Origin: Nocardia altamirensis NBRC 108246
Lineage (GTDB): Bacteria; Actinomycetota; Actinomycetes; Mycobacteriales; Mycobacteriaceae
Assembly: GCF_001612685.1 (NCBI RefSeq)
Contig: NZ_BDAY01000026.1
Span: forward strand, 1 to 56,437
Length of the DNA: 56,437 nt
Direction: 5' to 3'
Shown here: positions 8,401-14,604 of the stretch, one piece after another
How the letters are laid out: every line of letters starts with the position of its first letter
Position numbering within the stretch: position 1 is the stretch's first letter
Position numbers and translations under genes: made by a program
Notes under the pieces: model-generated
The model's input: only the letters and a program-made list of their open reading frames with translations
The model's database searches: none
What the model was told of the DNA's origin: nothing

Positions 8401-11400
8401 CCCTCGAACCACACGTTGTCGACGGAGACCTCGGTGACGCCGTACGCGTTGACAACTCGGTTTGCCGGGCCGACCAGGCGACGGGCCAGGTCGAACTCCC
8501 TGACCCGCCATTCCTCGCCACCGCCGATCAGCAGGCGGACGAATTCGAGTGTCTCCCCGGACTGTTCGACGTGGGCGAGCAAGGTGCGCAGCACGGCGGG
8601 CACCAACTCGGTGCACTGGACGCCCTCCGTGCGCATCAGCGTGAACAGCTCGGCGGGATCGAGCAGGGTCTCCCTCGGCACGATCACCAGGCGGCCGCCG
8701 GTGGTCAGTGCGCGCAGGGTCTCGCCGACGAACATGTCGAAGGAGAAGCTAGCGGCCTGCTGATAGGTCCATTCGGCGCGCAGATCGTAGGCGTGCTGCC
8801 ACATTCCGGCCGCGTGCACCAGGTTGCCGTGGGTCACCACGACGCCCTTGGGCTTGCCGGTGGAACCAGACGTGTAGATCAGGTAGGCCGGGTCGTGTGC
8901 GGTGTTGACCGACGGCAGATCAGTATCGTCGGAAGGGGTTTCGGCGCTCAGGTAGGCGTCATCGATGACTACCTGCGCGCGGCAGTCGGCGAGCATGTAG
9001 TCGAGGCGGTCCCGCGGATAAGTCGGGTCGAGCGGCACGTAGGCCGCACCGGCCTTGAGCACCGCCCACATCGCGGTGAACAGGTCGAAACCTCGATCGA
9101 GGCAGATCGCCACGCGCGCTCCCGACTGCACGCCTTCGGCGCGGAGCCGACGGGCCAGCCGGTTGGCTCGGCGGTTCAGGTCGCCGTAGCTGATCGTGGC
9201 GTCCCGGAAGGTCAGCGCTGGGGCGTCGGGAGTTGTTGCGGCACAACCTTCGAACAACTGATGGATGGTTGTCGCGTCCAGCAGGGGTGTTGCGCTGTCG
9301 TTCCACTCGTCGACGATTCGCTGCCGTTCAATGGCAGTGAGGATTGGCAGCCTGGTCACCGGGGTCGTCGGGTCGGCGCAGGCGGCGGTCAACACGGTAA
9401 GCAGGTGACCGAGCAAGCCCTCGATCCGTGGCGCGTCGAACAATTCGGTCGCGTAATCGATGCTCAGCGTCGCGTGATCGAGCGGAAAGTCCAGACCGAT
9501 GGCGAGATCGACCATCGTTGCGGCAGGGGCGATTTCACCCGCGTACCGAATATCCGGGTCGGCAGGGGCCGGGTTGTTGTGCACGGTCAGCGTCACCGGA
9601 CTGATCCGGTTGCGGTTCCCGTTGCCAGGCCGAGCCAGCGCATCGACCAGATCAGGCAGTGCCAGGTTCTGATGGTCCAGATCACGCACGACCGCGGCGC
9701 GGACGCGGTCGAGCAGCTCCGCGAACGACGGCTCGCCCGAAACGTCGCCGCGCAGCGGCAGGATGTTCAACAGCGGCCCGACCAGTGGTTCCAGCTCGGC
9801 CGCGGTGCGCCCGGCGACCGGGGCCAGGACGGTGAGGTCGGTCCGGCCGGTGTAGCGCGCCAGCACCGTCTGCACACCGGCGAGCACGACCATGAACAGG
9901 CTGGCTCGCCGCGTCTGCGCGTAGCTACGCAAGCGGTCGAGCAGTGCCGGATCGACGCGAGTGCTGATACGTGCGGCGGTAAAGGAGCGCGCGGCCGGAC
10001 GCGGCCGATCGGCGGGCAGTTCCCAGTCGAGATCGGCGCCGTCGAATCGATCTCGCCAATAGGTGGTCAACGCCGGGTCGGCCTTCGCGGCGGCGGCGAG
10101 CGCGGCCAGGTCGGGCAGCGGTGCCGGGCAGGGCAATTCACTGTTCTTGCCCACACGAACCGCGCGATACAGCTGTGCGAGTTCGTCGCCGACGATGCCG
10201 ACCGACCAGCCGTCGAACGCGAGATGGTGGACGACGAACACCAATTCGTCCGCGTCCTCACCACGGAGCAGGTGCGCCACCGCAATCGGCCCGTGCTTCG
10301 GGTCGATCGCGCTGGTGTCCGGCGCGGATTCGACGAGCGGGATCGTCGCGTCCTGCTCGATCACCAGACTCGGTTCCGTGCCGTCGTCCGGGAAACGGGA
10401 CCTGAGCAACGGATGGCGGCGAGCCAGCTCGGCAAGGCTTGCGACGAGTGCCGCCGCGTCGATCCGGCCGTTCCACTGATACCGAACGCCGAGGGTGTGC
10501 GCGGGCAGCCCGACGCACACCTGTTCGGCCACCCAGAAATCACGCTGCAACGGACTCAGTGGCAGCGCCACGTTCTCCGGCAAGCCGTCGACGAGGTCAC
10601 CGCGACCGACGGGCGCATCCTCCCCGAGCAGTGCGGCGACCGCGGCGACGGTGGGTGCTGAATACAGTTGGCTCAGTGTGAGTTCGACGCCGTGTGCGTG
10701 CCGCAGGGCAACGATCATGCGCATCGCGGTGAGCGAGTCACCGCCGAGTGCGAGATAGTCGTCGTCCGGTCCGTGCACCCGAACGCCGAGCACCGACTCC
10801 CACAACGCGGTGATCCGCGCTTGGTTCGGGGTGCCCGTCCACGGACTGCCGATCGGTTCCTGCCGAATATCCGTCGCGGCCAGCGCGACTCGGTCGATCT
10901 TTCCTTGCGGCGTGACCGGGAATCGTTGGTGCCGAACAAGAGTGGCGGGAACAAGGTAAGCGGGCATGGTCGCACGCAGTCCCGCCATGACCGCGACCAG
11001 GTCGACGTCGGCACCGGCCACCACATGACCGACGAGCCGAGGCTGCGCACCCCGCCGATCGACCGCGACCACCGCGTCGTCGATCCGCGGATCCGCCCGC
11101 AGCGCCGTCTCGATGTCCGCGGGCTCGACTCGGAAGCCACGAATCTTCACCTGATCGTCGAGTCGACCGAGGTACTCGAGCGCGCCGTCGGCCCACCGCA
11201 CCAGATCGCCGGTGCGATACTCCACGCCGTCCTGGCCGGGACGGAACCGCTCGGCGGTCAGCTCGGGCTGGTTCAGATATCCCTCGGCGACCATGCGACC
11301 GCCGATCAGCAGCTCACCGGTCTGCGCGGCGCGCCCGTCCGCATCGACAACCCGACAGGTCACGCGGGTCAGCGGGGTACCGATCGGCACCGTGTCGCCG

Positions 11401-12302
11401 GTCCACTCGGTCAGGTCGGCGACGGTGGCGACCACCGTGGTTTCGGTCGGGCCGTAGGTATTGAGCAGCCGTGGCGTCCGGCCGACCGCCGCCTGCCACC
11501 GGCGCACCGTATCGGGGGTGGCCGCCTCGCCGCCGATGATGACCAACCGCACCGCGGCGGGCAGCACGGCGGTCCCGCGGTCGAGCGCCGCGACCAGTTC
11601 GTGCCAGTACGCGGTCGGCAGATCCAGCACGGTCACCCCCAACGCCGCGCACCGATCGAGGAACAGATCCGGCCGACTGATCACGTCCTCGTCGCGAAGC
11701 ACCACCGCCGCACCACAACTCAGCGCAGGGAACAGCTCTTCGACGCTGGCGTCGAAGCTCAACGACGCGAACTGCAACACCCGATCGTCGACGCCGAGCT
11801 CGTATCGATCGACCGCGGCCGCACAGAACTCACCGAGTGCGCGCCGCGAAACCACCACGCCCTTCGGCCGCCCGGTCGTCCCTGACGTGAAGATGACGTA
11901 CGCGGCATCCGGTTGCGGCACACCGCCGTCCACCGCATCGACACCGTGCTCGGTGACGAGCGCCCGCGGCCGCGCATCATCGATCATCATGTCCAGTCGC
12001 GCGGCGGGATACGCCGGATCCAGCGGCACGTATCCGGCACCGATCCGCAGCGTCGCCAGGATCGCGACGACGGCACTCCGACTGCGCGGCAACCGAATTC
12101 CGACGAGATCCCCCGCCTGCACGCCTGCCGCGACCAGCCGCGCCGCGACCTCGTCGACCAGGTCCGCGAGCTCGGCATAGGTCACGCTGCCGTCCGCGTC
12201 GACCAGCGCGGTGGCGCTCGGCCGATGGCCGACCTGACGTGAAATCGACTGCCAGATCCCGTCTGCCACGTCGGGTCGATATTCCTCGGTGGCCGAACTC
12301 AC
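5391..12302 (-). CDS. Bimodular NRPS fused to an MFS exporter (A-T-C-A-T-TE-MFS)
   Basis: 2,303 residues from a GTG at 12302, which has GAGGAG 5 bases upstream. Domains with approximate residues: A1 (ATP motif IFTSGTTGRPKG near 132, NTYGPTETT near 280), T1 (LGGDSL near 519), C (HHLAFDG near 690), A2 (IYTSGSTGKPKG near 1137, NAYGVTE near 1283), T2 (LGGDSF near 1537), thioesterase (GHCLG near 1667) and a 12-helix-type MFS domain of EntS/MFS_3 character from about 1860 to the end. By alignment to the GrsA pocket I read A1 as D-A-E-D-I-G-T-V-V-K, whose two acidic residues suggest a basic amino acid such as lysine, and A2 as D-M-G-E-I-G-A-V-D-K, which I do not recognise. The product is probably a dipeptide released by the TE. 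Its nucleophile is Cys instead of Ser. The fused transporter would export it. Confidence 0.93.
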   Translation of the reverse strand: MSSATEEYRPDVADGIWQSISRQVGHRPSATALVDADGSVTYAELADLVDEVAARLVAAGVQAGDLVGIRLPRSRSAVVAILATLRIGAGYVPLDPAYPAARLDMMIDDARPRALVTEHGVDAVDGGVPQPDAAYVIFTSGTTGRPKGVVVSRRALGEFCAAAVDRYELGVDDRVLQFASLSFDASVEELFPALSCGAAVVLRDEDVISRPDLFLDRCAALGVTVLDLPTAYWHELVAALDRGTAVLPAAVRLVIIGGEAATPDTVRRWQAAVGRTPRLLNTYGPTETTVVATVADLTEWTGDTVPIGTPLTRVTCRVVDADGRAAQTGELLIGGRMVAEGYLNQPELTAERFRPGQDGVEYRTGDLVRWADGALEYLGRLDDQVKIRGFRVEPADIETALRADPRIDDAVVAVDRRGAQPRLVGHVVAGADVDLVAVMAGLRATMPAYLVPATLVRHQRFPVTPQGKIDRVALAATDIRQEPIGSPWTGTPNQARITALWESVLGVRVHGPDDDYLALGGDSLTAMRMIVALRHAHGVELTLSQLYSAPTVAAVAALLGEDAPVGRGDLVDGLPENVALPLSPLQRDFWVAEQVCVGLPAHTLGVRYQWNGRIDAAALVASLAELARRHPLLRSRFPDDGTEPSLVIEQDATIPLVESAPDTSAIDPKHGPIAVAHLLRGEDADELVFVVHHLAFDGWSVGIVGDELAQLYRAVRVGKNSELPCPAPLPDLAALAAAAKADPALTTYWRDRFDGADLDWELPADRPRPAARSFTAARISTRVDPALLDRLRSYAQTRRASLFMVVLAGVQTVLARYTGRTDLTVLAPVAGRTAAELEPLVGPLLNILPLRGDVSGEPSFAELLDRVRAAVVRDLDHQNLALPDLVDALARPGNGNRNRISPVTLTVHNNPAPADPDIRYAGEIAPAATMVDLAIGLDFPLDHATLSIDYATELFDAPRIEGLLGHLLTVLTAACADPTTPVTRLPILTAIERQRIVDEWNDSATPLLDATTIHQLFEGCAATTPDAPALTFRDATISYGDLNRRANRLARRLRAEGVQSGARVAICLDRGFDLFTAMWAVLKAGAAYVPLDPTYPRDRLDYMLADCRAQVVIDDAYLSAETPSDDTDLPSVNTAHDPAYLIYTSGSTGKPKGVVVTHGNLVHAAGMWQHAYDLRAEWTYQQAASFSFDMFVGETLRALTTGGRLVIVPRETLLDPAELFTLMRTEGVQCTELVPAVLRTLLAHVEQSGETLEFVRLLIGGGEEWRVREFDLARRLVGPANRVVNAYGVTEVSVDNVWFEGSVDHLPATAPLPIGKPFPNNRVYVLDAYRQPVPAGIIGELYLGGVGVADRYHDRPELTATRFVPDPFAPEPGARMYRTGDAARWRLDGEVDFLGRLDGQVKVNGYRIETGEVEAALGALPGVIGCAVTVQTLSTGLARLVGYVVPQAGAELDEAAMRDALGAGLPTHLVPARILTLPQLPLTPNGKLDRKQLPEPPESAGAGTESAPRTPTEQRIAAMWAEVLGVAEFGIDDTFFALGGDSFAALKVIRRIEPAPALIELYQHPTIRRLAALLDGRTTDRPAERRMLHRLTDSDAEPDGVTVVAVPYSGGSAVAYQPLADALPATWALYAAELPGHDRARPDEELLPAAAVAELILAEMPAIAGPILLYGHCLGVAVTVELARQAEAAGIPLVGVGLGAGFPTARLPGRFFDWFYRLVPTDRLTSDREYLTYLRGRGGFTDVDDAEQQAFVLRNVRHDARDAEEYFTAAYTDPRAPLRTPVLTVVGAKDRVTEHYTERQREWEHFSDGPIELAVLPRAGHFFVKTHAEPLAEALVGFVDREAETPVEPVAAPAAGPPPSLAKFALVALGQFVSMIGSGLSALVLSIWVFQQTGSITDFAVVNAIGLLPGILVSPIAGAVADRWDRRRVMLVSDGAAALAMSVLGILVWTGGIQQWHVYLTVSVTSIAGAFQRPAHLAAVAQLVPKRYLGHANGISQLGVGVGLVFAPMLGAGLIGLIGISGVILLDMLTFSIGVLTLLLVRFPNLLFHRREETFRSEIVNGWRYIVRRPGMRAALRFFVIDHAFYTLGFAVVTPMLLLEQSPAVLGVALGAGGLGGLAGSLVMGLWGGTPRRTTGLIAFMGVGSLGMAVVGLGSAPAFVVAGMFLLTFGESLAEGHWIAVVQSKVGFELQGRVLSIFITVMMLTMPLGYLVVGPLAERYVQPLLEPGGPLAGTVGQLIGVGPGRGLAMLVILSGLLQLGWALRGWLDTELRMLEDRLPDALPPNEIDSRDDLQRHADAQLSR

Positions 12303-12323
12303 CAGGTCTCCTCGCGCTTGTTG

Positions 12324-12343
12324 ATAACCACGGGAGAGGTTAT
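12324..12343. promoter_or_regulatory. Inverted repeat upstream of the NRPS gene
   Basis: ATAACC and GGTTAT, perfect 6-base arms 8 bases apart, sit 21 bases before the GTG start of the NRPS gene and upstream of its ribosome binding site. This is a candidate repressor operator. The arms point the opposite way from those of an IdeR box, so I do not read it as an iron box. Confidence 0.4.
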
Positions 12344-12380
12344 GGCTCAACTGATCTGAGGGCCGATCGAGCGGACGTAT

Positions 12381-12502
12381 CGATGATTTTTTGATGATGC
12401 GATGCACGCGCCCGAGCAGCAGGTGTCGAGGCAGGTGAGCCGATCGCGACGCGTACGTCCCTTGGTGTGCCGTGGCGCAGCAGCGATGATCCTTTGATGA
12501 TG
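12381..12502. repeat. Pair of 19-base direct repeats in the NRPS promoter region
   Basis: CGATGATTTTTTGATGATG at 12381-12399 recurs as CGATGATCCTTTGATGATG at 12484-12502, 17 of 19 bases identical and 103 bases apart. That is close to ten helical turns. The pair lies between the NRPS gene and the divergent toxin-antitoxin genes. Such spaced direct repeats are typical of binding sites for an activator or a looping regulator; which one is not known. The rest of this 258-base gap shows nothing else I can assign. Confidence 0.45.
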
Positions 12503-12515
12503 GATCAGGCAACCC

Positions 12516-12559
12516 GCCCGAAACGGGCAATAGCGCCCCGGCGTATTACGCGCGTATTA
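12516..12559 (+). promoter_or_regulatory. Putative autoregulatory operator and promoter of the toxin-antitoxin pair
   Basis: An inverted repeat GCCCG-AAA-CGGGC (12516-12528) is followed by two direct copies of GCGTATTA at 12541-12548 and 12552-12559, exactly 11 bases apart, one helical turn. Ribbon-helix-helix antitoxins typically bind short direct repeats spaced this way, and the downstream antitoxin is of that class. The second copy contains TATTA, which could serve as a -10 box ending just before the GTG codons, so the mRNA may be leaderless; no ribosome binding site is visible before the toxin gene. Confidence 0.5.
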
Positions 12560-12560
12560 T

Positions 12561-12845
12561 GTGGTGGTGGGTTTCGAGTGGCCTGATTGGGCGCTGGACA
12601 TGCTCATCGGGATCACGCCGGACGAGGTGATGCAGGTGTTGACCAGGCAGCGACGGTGGCCGCGACGTGGCCGTGGCGGTGCGGGCCTCCAGATGTTGAC
12701 GATCTGGGGTCGTACCGCGGCGGGCCGCCCCTTGATCGTGGGGTTGCGGCAGGCGGAGCCCTGGCAGTGGCAGATCGTTGCCGCGCGACCGATGAGCCAG
12801 GAGCAGGTGACCGAGTTCGAAAAGTGGGAACAGGAGAACCCGTGA
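12561..12845 (+). CDS. Putative type II toxin, BrnT-like
   Basis: 94 residues from the first of three consecutive GTG codons (12561, 12564, 12567). The third would give MGFEWPDW. It opens with FEWPDWA, has GITPDEVMQVL near residue 20, and ends RPLIVGL...WQIVAARPMSQEQ..EFE. This matches the rough layout of BrnT RNase toxins (FEW..A, a GV/I-x-x-EEA helix, R.LxV, I.SAR.M). Its stop overlaps the start of a ribbon-helix-helix gene by one base (TGATG). Toxin-first order is also that of brnTA. The family match is by eye and weaker than the toxin-antitoxin layout itself; the BrnT catalytic residues were not confirmed. Confidence 0.6.
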   Translation: MVVGFEWPDWALDMLIGITPDEVMQVLTRQRRWPRRGRGGAGLQMLTIWGRTAAGRPLIVGLRQAEPWQWQIVAARPMSQEQVTEFEKWEQENP

Positions 12846-13177
12846 TGGGCGACAAGGACTTTCCGTCCACCCCGCAGGGGGTGGAGGAGTTGATGAACAG
12901 CCTCGTCTTCGACGACGAACCGGTACGCGACGCCGACTTACCGGCCCCGCTGGCGCCCGGCGAAGACATCATGGTGGTGCGCTCGCTGCGCCTCCCCCTC
13001 GCGATGGACCAGTCCATCAAGGCCGAAGCCCAGGCCCGCGGCCTCACCATGAGCGAGCTCATTCGCGACTGGCTCGCCGTCGAACTGGCCGCCCTGGCCG
13101 ACGACCAACCCATCTCCCGCGCCGACGCATTACGCGCCCTGGCAGGCGTCCGCCCGATCCACCCAAGGGCCAGTTGA
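12845..13177 (+). CDS. Ribbon-helix-helix antitoxin
   Basis: 110 residues. The N-terminal 40 residues are acidic and probably unstructured, suited to masking the toxin. Residues 44-82 form a ribbon-helix-helix fold: strand VVRSLRLPLAM, helix DQSIKAEAQARG, then LTMSELIRDWLAVEL. The ATG overlaps the toxin stop by one base, so the two are translationally coupled. It should neutralise the toxin and repress its own promoter through the direct repeats just upstream of the toxin gene. The RHH fold is clear; the order with DNA-binding part at the C-terminus is the reverse of most RHH antitoxins but is seen in BrnA-type proteins. Confidence 0.72.
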   Translation: MGDKDFPSTPQGVEELMNSLVFDDEPVRDADLPAPLAPGEDIMVVRSLRLPLAMDQSIKAEAQARGLTMSELIRDWLAVELAALADDQPISRADALRALAGVRPIHPRAS

Positions 13178-13197
13178 CTCGACAAGACCAGGTCGTG

Positions 13198-13237
13198 CCG
13201 GTCGACTGACCGGCCGCGGCACTGGGACGGCAGTGCC
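13198..13237 (+). terminator. Tandem hairpins after the toxin-antitoxin genes
   Basis: Two small inverted repeats follow the antitoxin stop: CCGGTC/GACCGG at 13198-13213 and GGCACTG/CAGTGCC at 13218-13237. Together they may end the toxin-antitoxin transcript. There is no U-tract. Confidence 0.4.
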
Positions 13238-13363
13238 AGTTATTCATGTCGGCGATCCGACCGGCGCCGAGTCTGCGGTCCAGGGCAGCTCCGTCGCCGC
13301 CACTCGAGCCTCGCTCCAGTCAGTACTATCTGCGGCAATGGCTGAGCGAAGGGGATGGCCACG

Positions 13364-14299
13364 ATGAGCGTGCTGGTTTTGGGTGGATACGGTGCTGTCG
13401 GTACCCATCTCATGTCGTTGCTGCGGGCGGCCGAAACACCGGCGCTGACGGCCGGGCGGAATGCGACGCGCGCGGATCGAGTCGTCGATCTGTCCGACAT
13501 AGGCAGCTTCGAAGCCGCACTGGACAGCGTGACAGCGGTCGTCAATTGCGCAGGCGCCGAGGATATCCGGCTCGCCGAAACCTGCGCAGGCCGCGGCATC
13601 CCCTTCCTCGACATCTCCGCGACCACCGATTATGTTGCCGCGCTGGAGAAGATCGGCGGCCCGGTGGTGCTCGGCGTCGGGTTGGCGCCGGGTCTGACCA
13701 CACTGCTCGCGGTCGATGTCCTGTCCGCCCAGCCCGGCCCTGTCGACATCCTGATCGGCCTCGGCGCCGGCGAACACCACGGCCCCGCCGCGACCGCATG
13801 GACGTACGGCCTACTCGGCCAACACTTCCCCGACCCCGACGGCACCGCCGTCCGCAACTTCACCAAACCTGCCCGCTTCGACGTCCCCGCGCAGTCGGGC
13901 TACCGGTCCGGCCGCGCCCTGCGCGCCGACTTCGCCGACCAGCACCGCCTCACCCGCGAATTCGGCGTCCCGGTCCGCGCCTACCTGCGCACCGACTCCC
14001 GCATCGGCACCGCCGGACTCGCCCTCCTCACCCGAGCACCCGCCCTCCGCTCCCTGATCCCGCCGCGCATGCCAGGCAGCGACCGTTGGATCCTCCTCGC
14101 CCGCGCCACCGACGGTTCCGCGCGCTGGGCCTACGGCCGCGGCCAATCCAAGGCGACCGCGGTCGTCACAGCAGCCACGGTGCACGCCGTCCTGAACCAC
14201 CACCCCACCGACCCCACCTGGATCCACCAGCTCCTCACCCTCGCCGATGTCAGGGACACCTTGCACGACAACGAAATCGAACTCGGCGACCGTCGCTGA
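13364..14299 (+). CDS. Saccharopine-dehydrogenase-like NAD(P)-binding protein
   Basis: 311 residues. The N-terminus MSVLVLGGYGAVG is a Rossmann dinucleotide-binding loop (G8-G9-x-G11-x-x-G14). It is followed by VVNCAGAEDIRLAETC and a DISATTDYV segment, a layout typical of saccharopine dehydrogenase-like and trans-acting enoyl-reductase-like proteins. The ATG at 13364 is preferred over one at 13355 because the AAGGGG at 13349-13354 would abut the latter. The C-terminal part is rich in His and Arg and poorly recognisable. The cofactor fold is clear, the substrate is not. It stands alone between a toxin-antitoxin pair and a microprotein gene. Confidence 0.7.
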   Translation: MSVLVLGGYGAVGTHLMSLLRAAETPALTAGRNATRADRVVDLSDIGSFEAALDSVTAVVNCAGAEDIRLAETCAGRGIPFLDISATTDYVAALEKIGGPVVLGVGLAPGLTTLLAVDVLSAQPGPVDILIGLGAGEHHGPAATAWTYGLLGQHFPDPDGTAVRNFTKPARFDVPAQSGYRSGRALRADFADQHRLTREFGVPVRAYLRTDSRIGTAGLALLTRAPALRSLIPPRMPGSDRWILLARATDGSARWAYGRGQSKATAVVTAATVHAVLNHHPTDPTWIHQLLTLADVRDTLHDNEIELGDRR

Positions 14300-14432
14300 A
14301 CCAGTCGACGAGAGCCCGTGCCACGCCATCGGAACACCGTGCGGATCGCCGCCGATCGATCTCCTGCGAGCGTGTAACACGATGGCCGCCCACACGATTC
14401 ATTCGTTGCGGGGGCAATGACGGGATAGTGGG

Positions 14433-14600
14433 ATGGGCGAATTACGTCTGGTGCGACCTTTGGTCGGCTCGGTGGCGGCACTGGCGCTGGTCATCGGCGG
14501 GTTGACGGCATTCTCGAACGCCAGCGAGCCAGGGTCGCCGCAGTGGCGGGTAGAACTGCTACCCGCGTGCACGGGTCAGTGCCCGGCCACCTGGAAGTAA
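14433..14600 (+). CDS. 55-residue secreted two-cysteine microprotein
   Basis: A short gene below common length cut-offs. It encodes a basic start (MGELRLVRP), a hydrophobic core at residues 9-25 (LVGSVAALALVIGGLTAF), a likely signal-peptidase site around SNAS-E, and a mature peptide of about 25 residues with two cysteines spaced CTGQC near the end. Codon third positions are mostly G or C, as in its neighbours. GGGATAGTGGG precedes the ATG. It stops 4 bases before the end of the convergent glycosyltransferase gene. The function is unknown; a CxxxC-containing secreted peptide could be structural, signalling or antimicrobial. Confidence 0.5.
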   Translation: MGELRLVRPLVGSVAALALVIGGLTAFSNASEPGSPQWRVELLPACTGQCPATWK

Positions 14601-14604
14601 GCGC

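Noticed and set aside
6054..10661. A 1,535-codon plus-strand frame inside the NRPS gene
   Set aside because: The minus strand carries unbroken NRPS motifs throughout. The plus frame is His/Gln/Arg-rich, without any domain, as expected for a shadow in high-GC DNA.
12324..12343. IdeR box before the NRPS gene
   Set aside because: The palindrome has TAACC arms facing outward, the reverse of the IdeR arrangement, and lacks the flanking TTAG/CTAA bases.
12381..12502. CRISPR-like or transposon repeats
   Set aside because: Only two copies are present, spacing is filled by promoter sequence, and there are no cas genes or terminal repeats.
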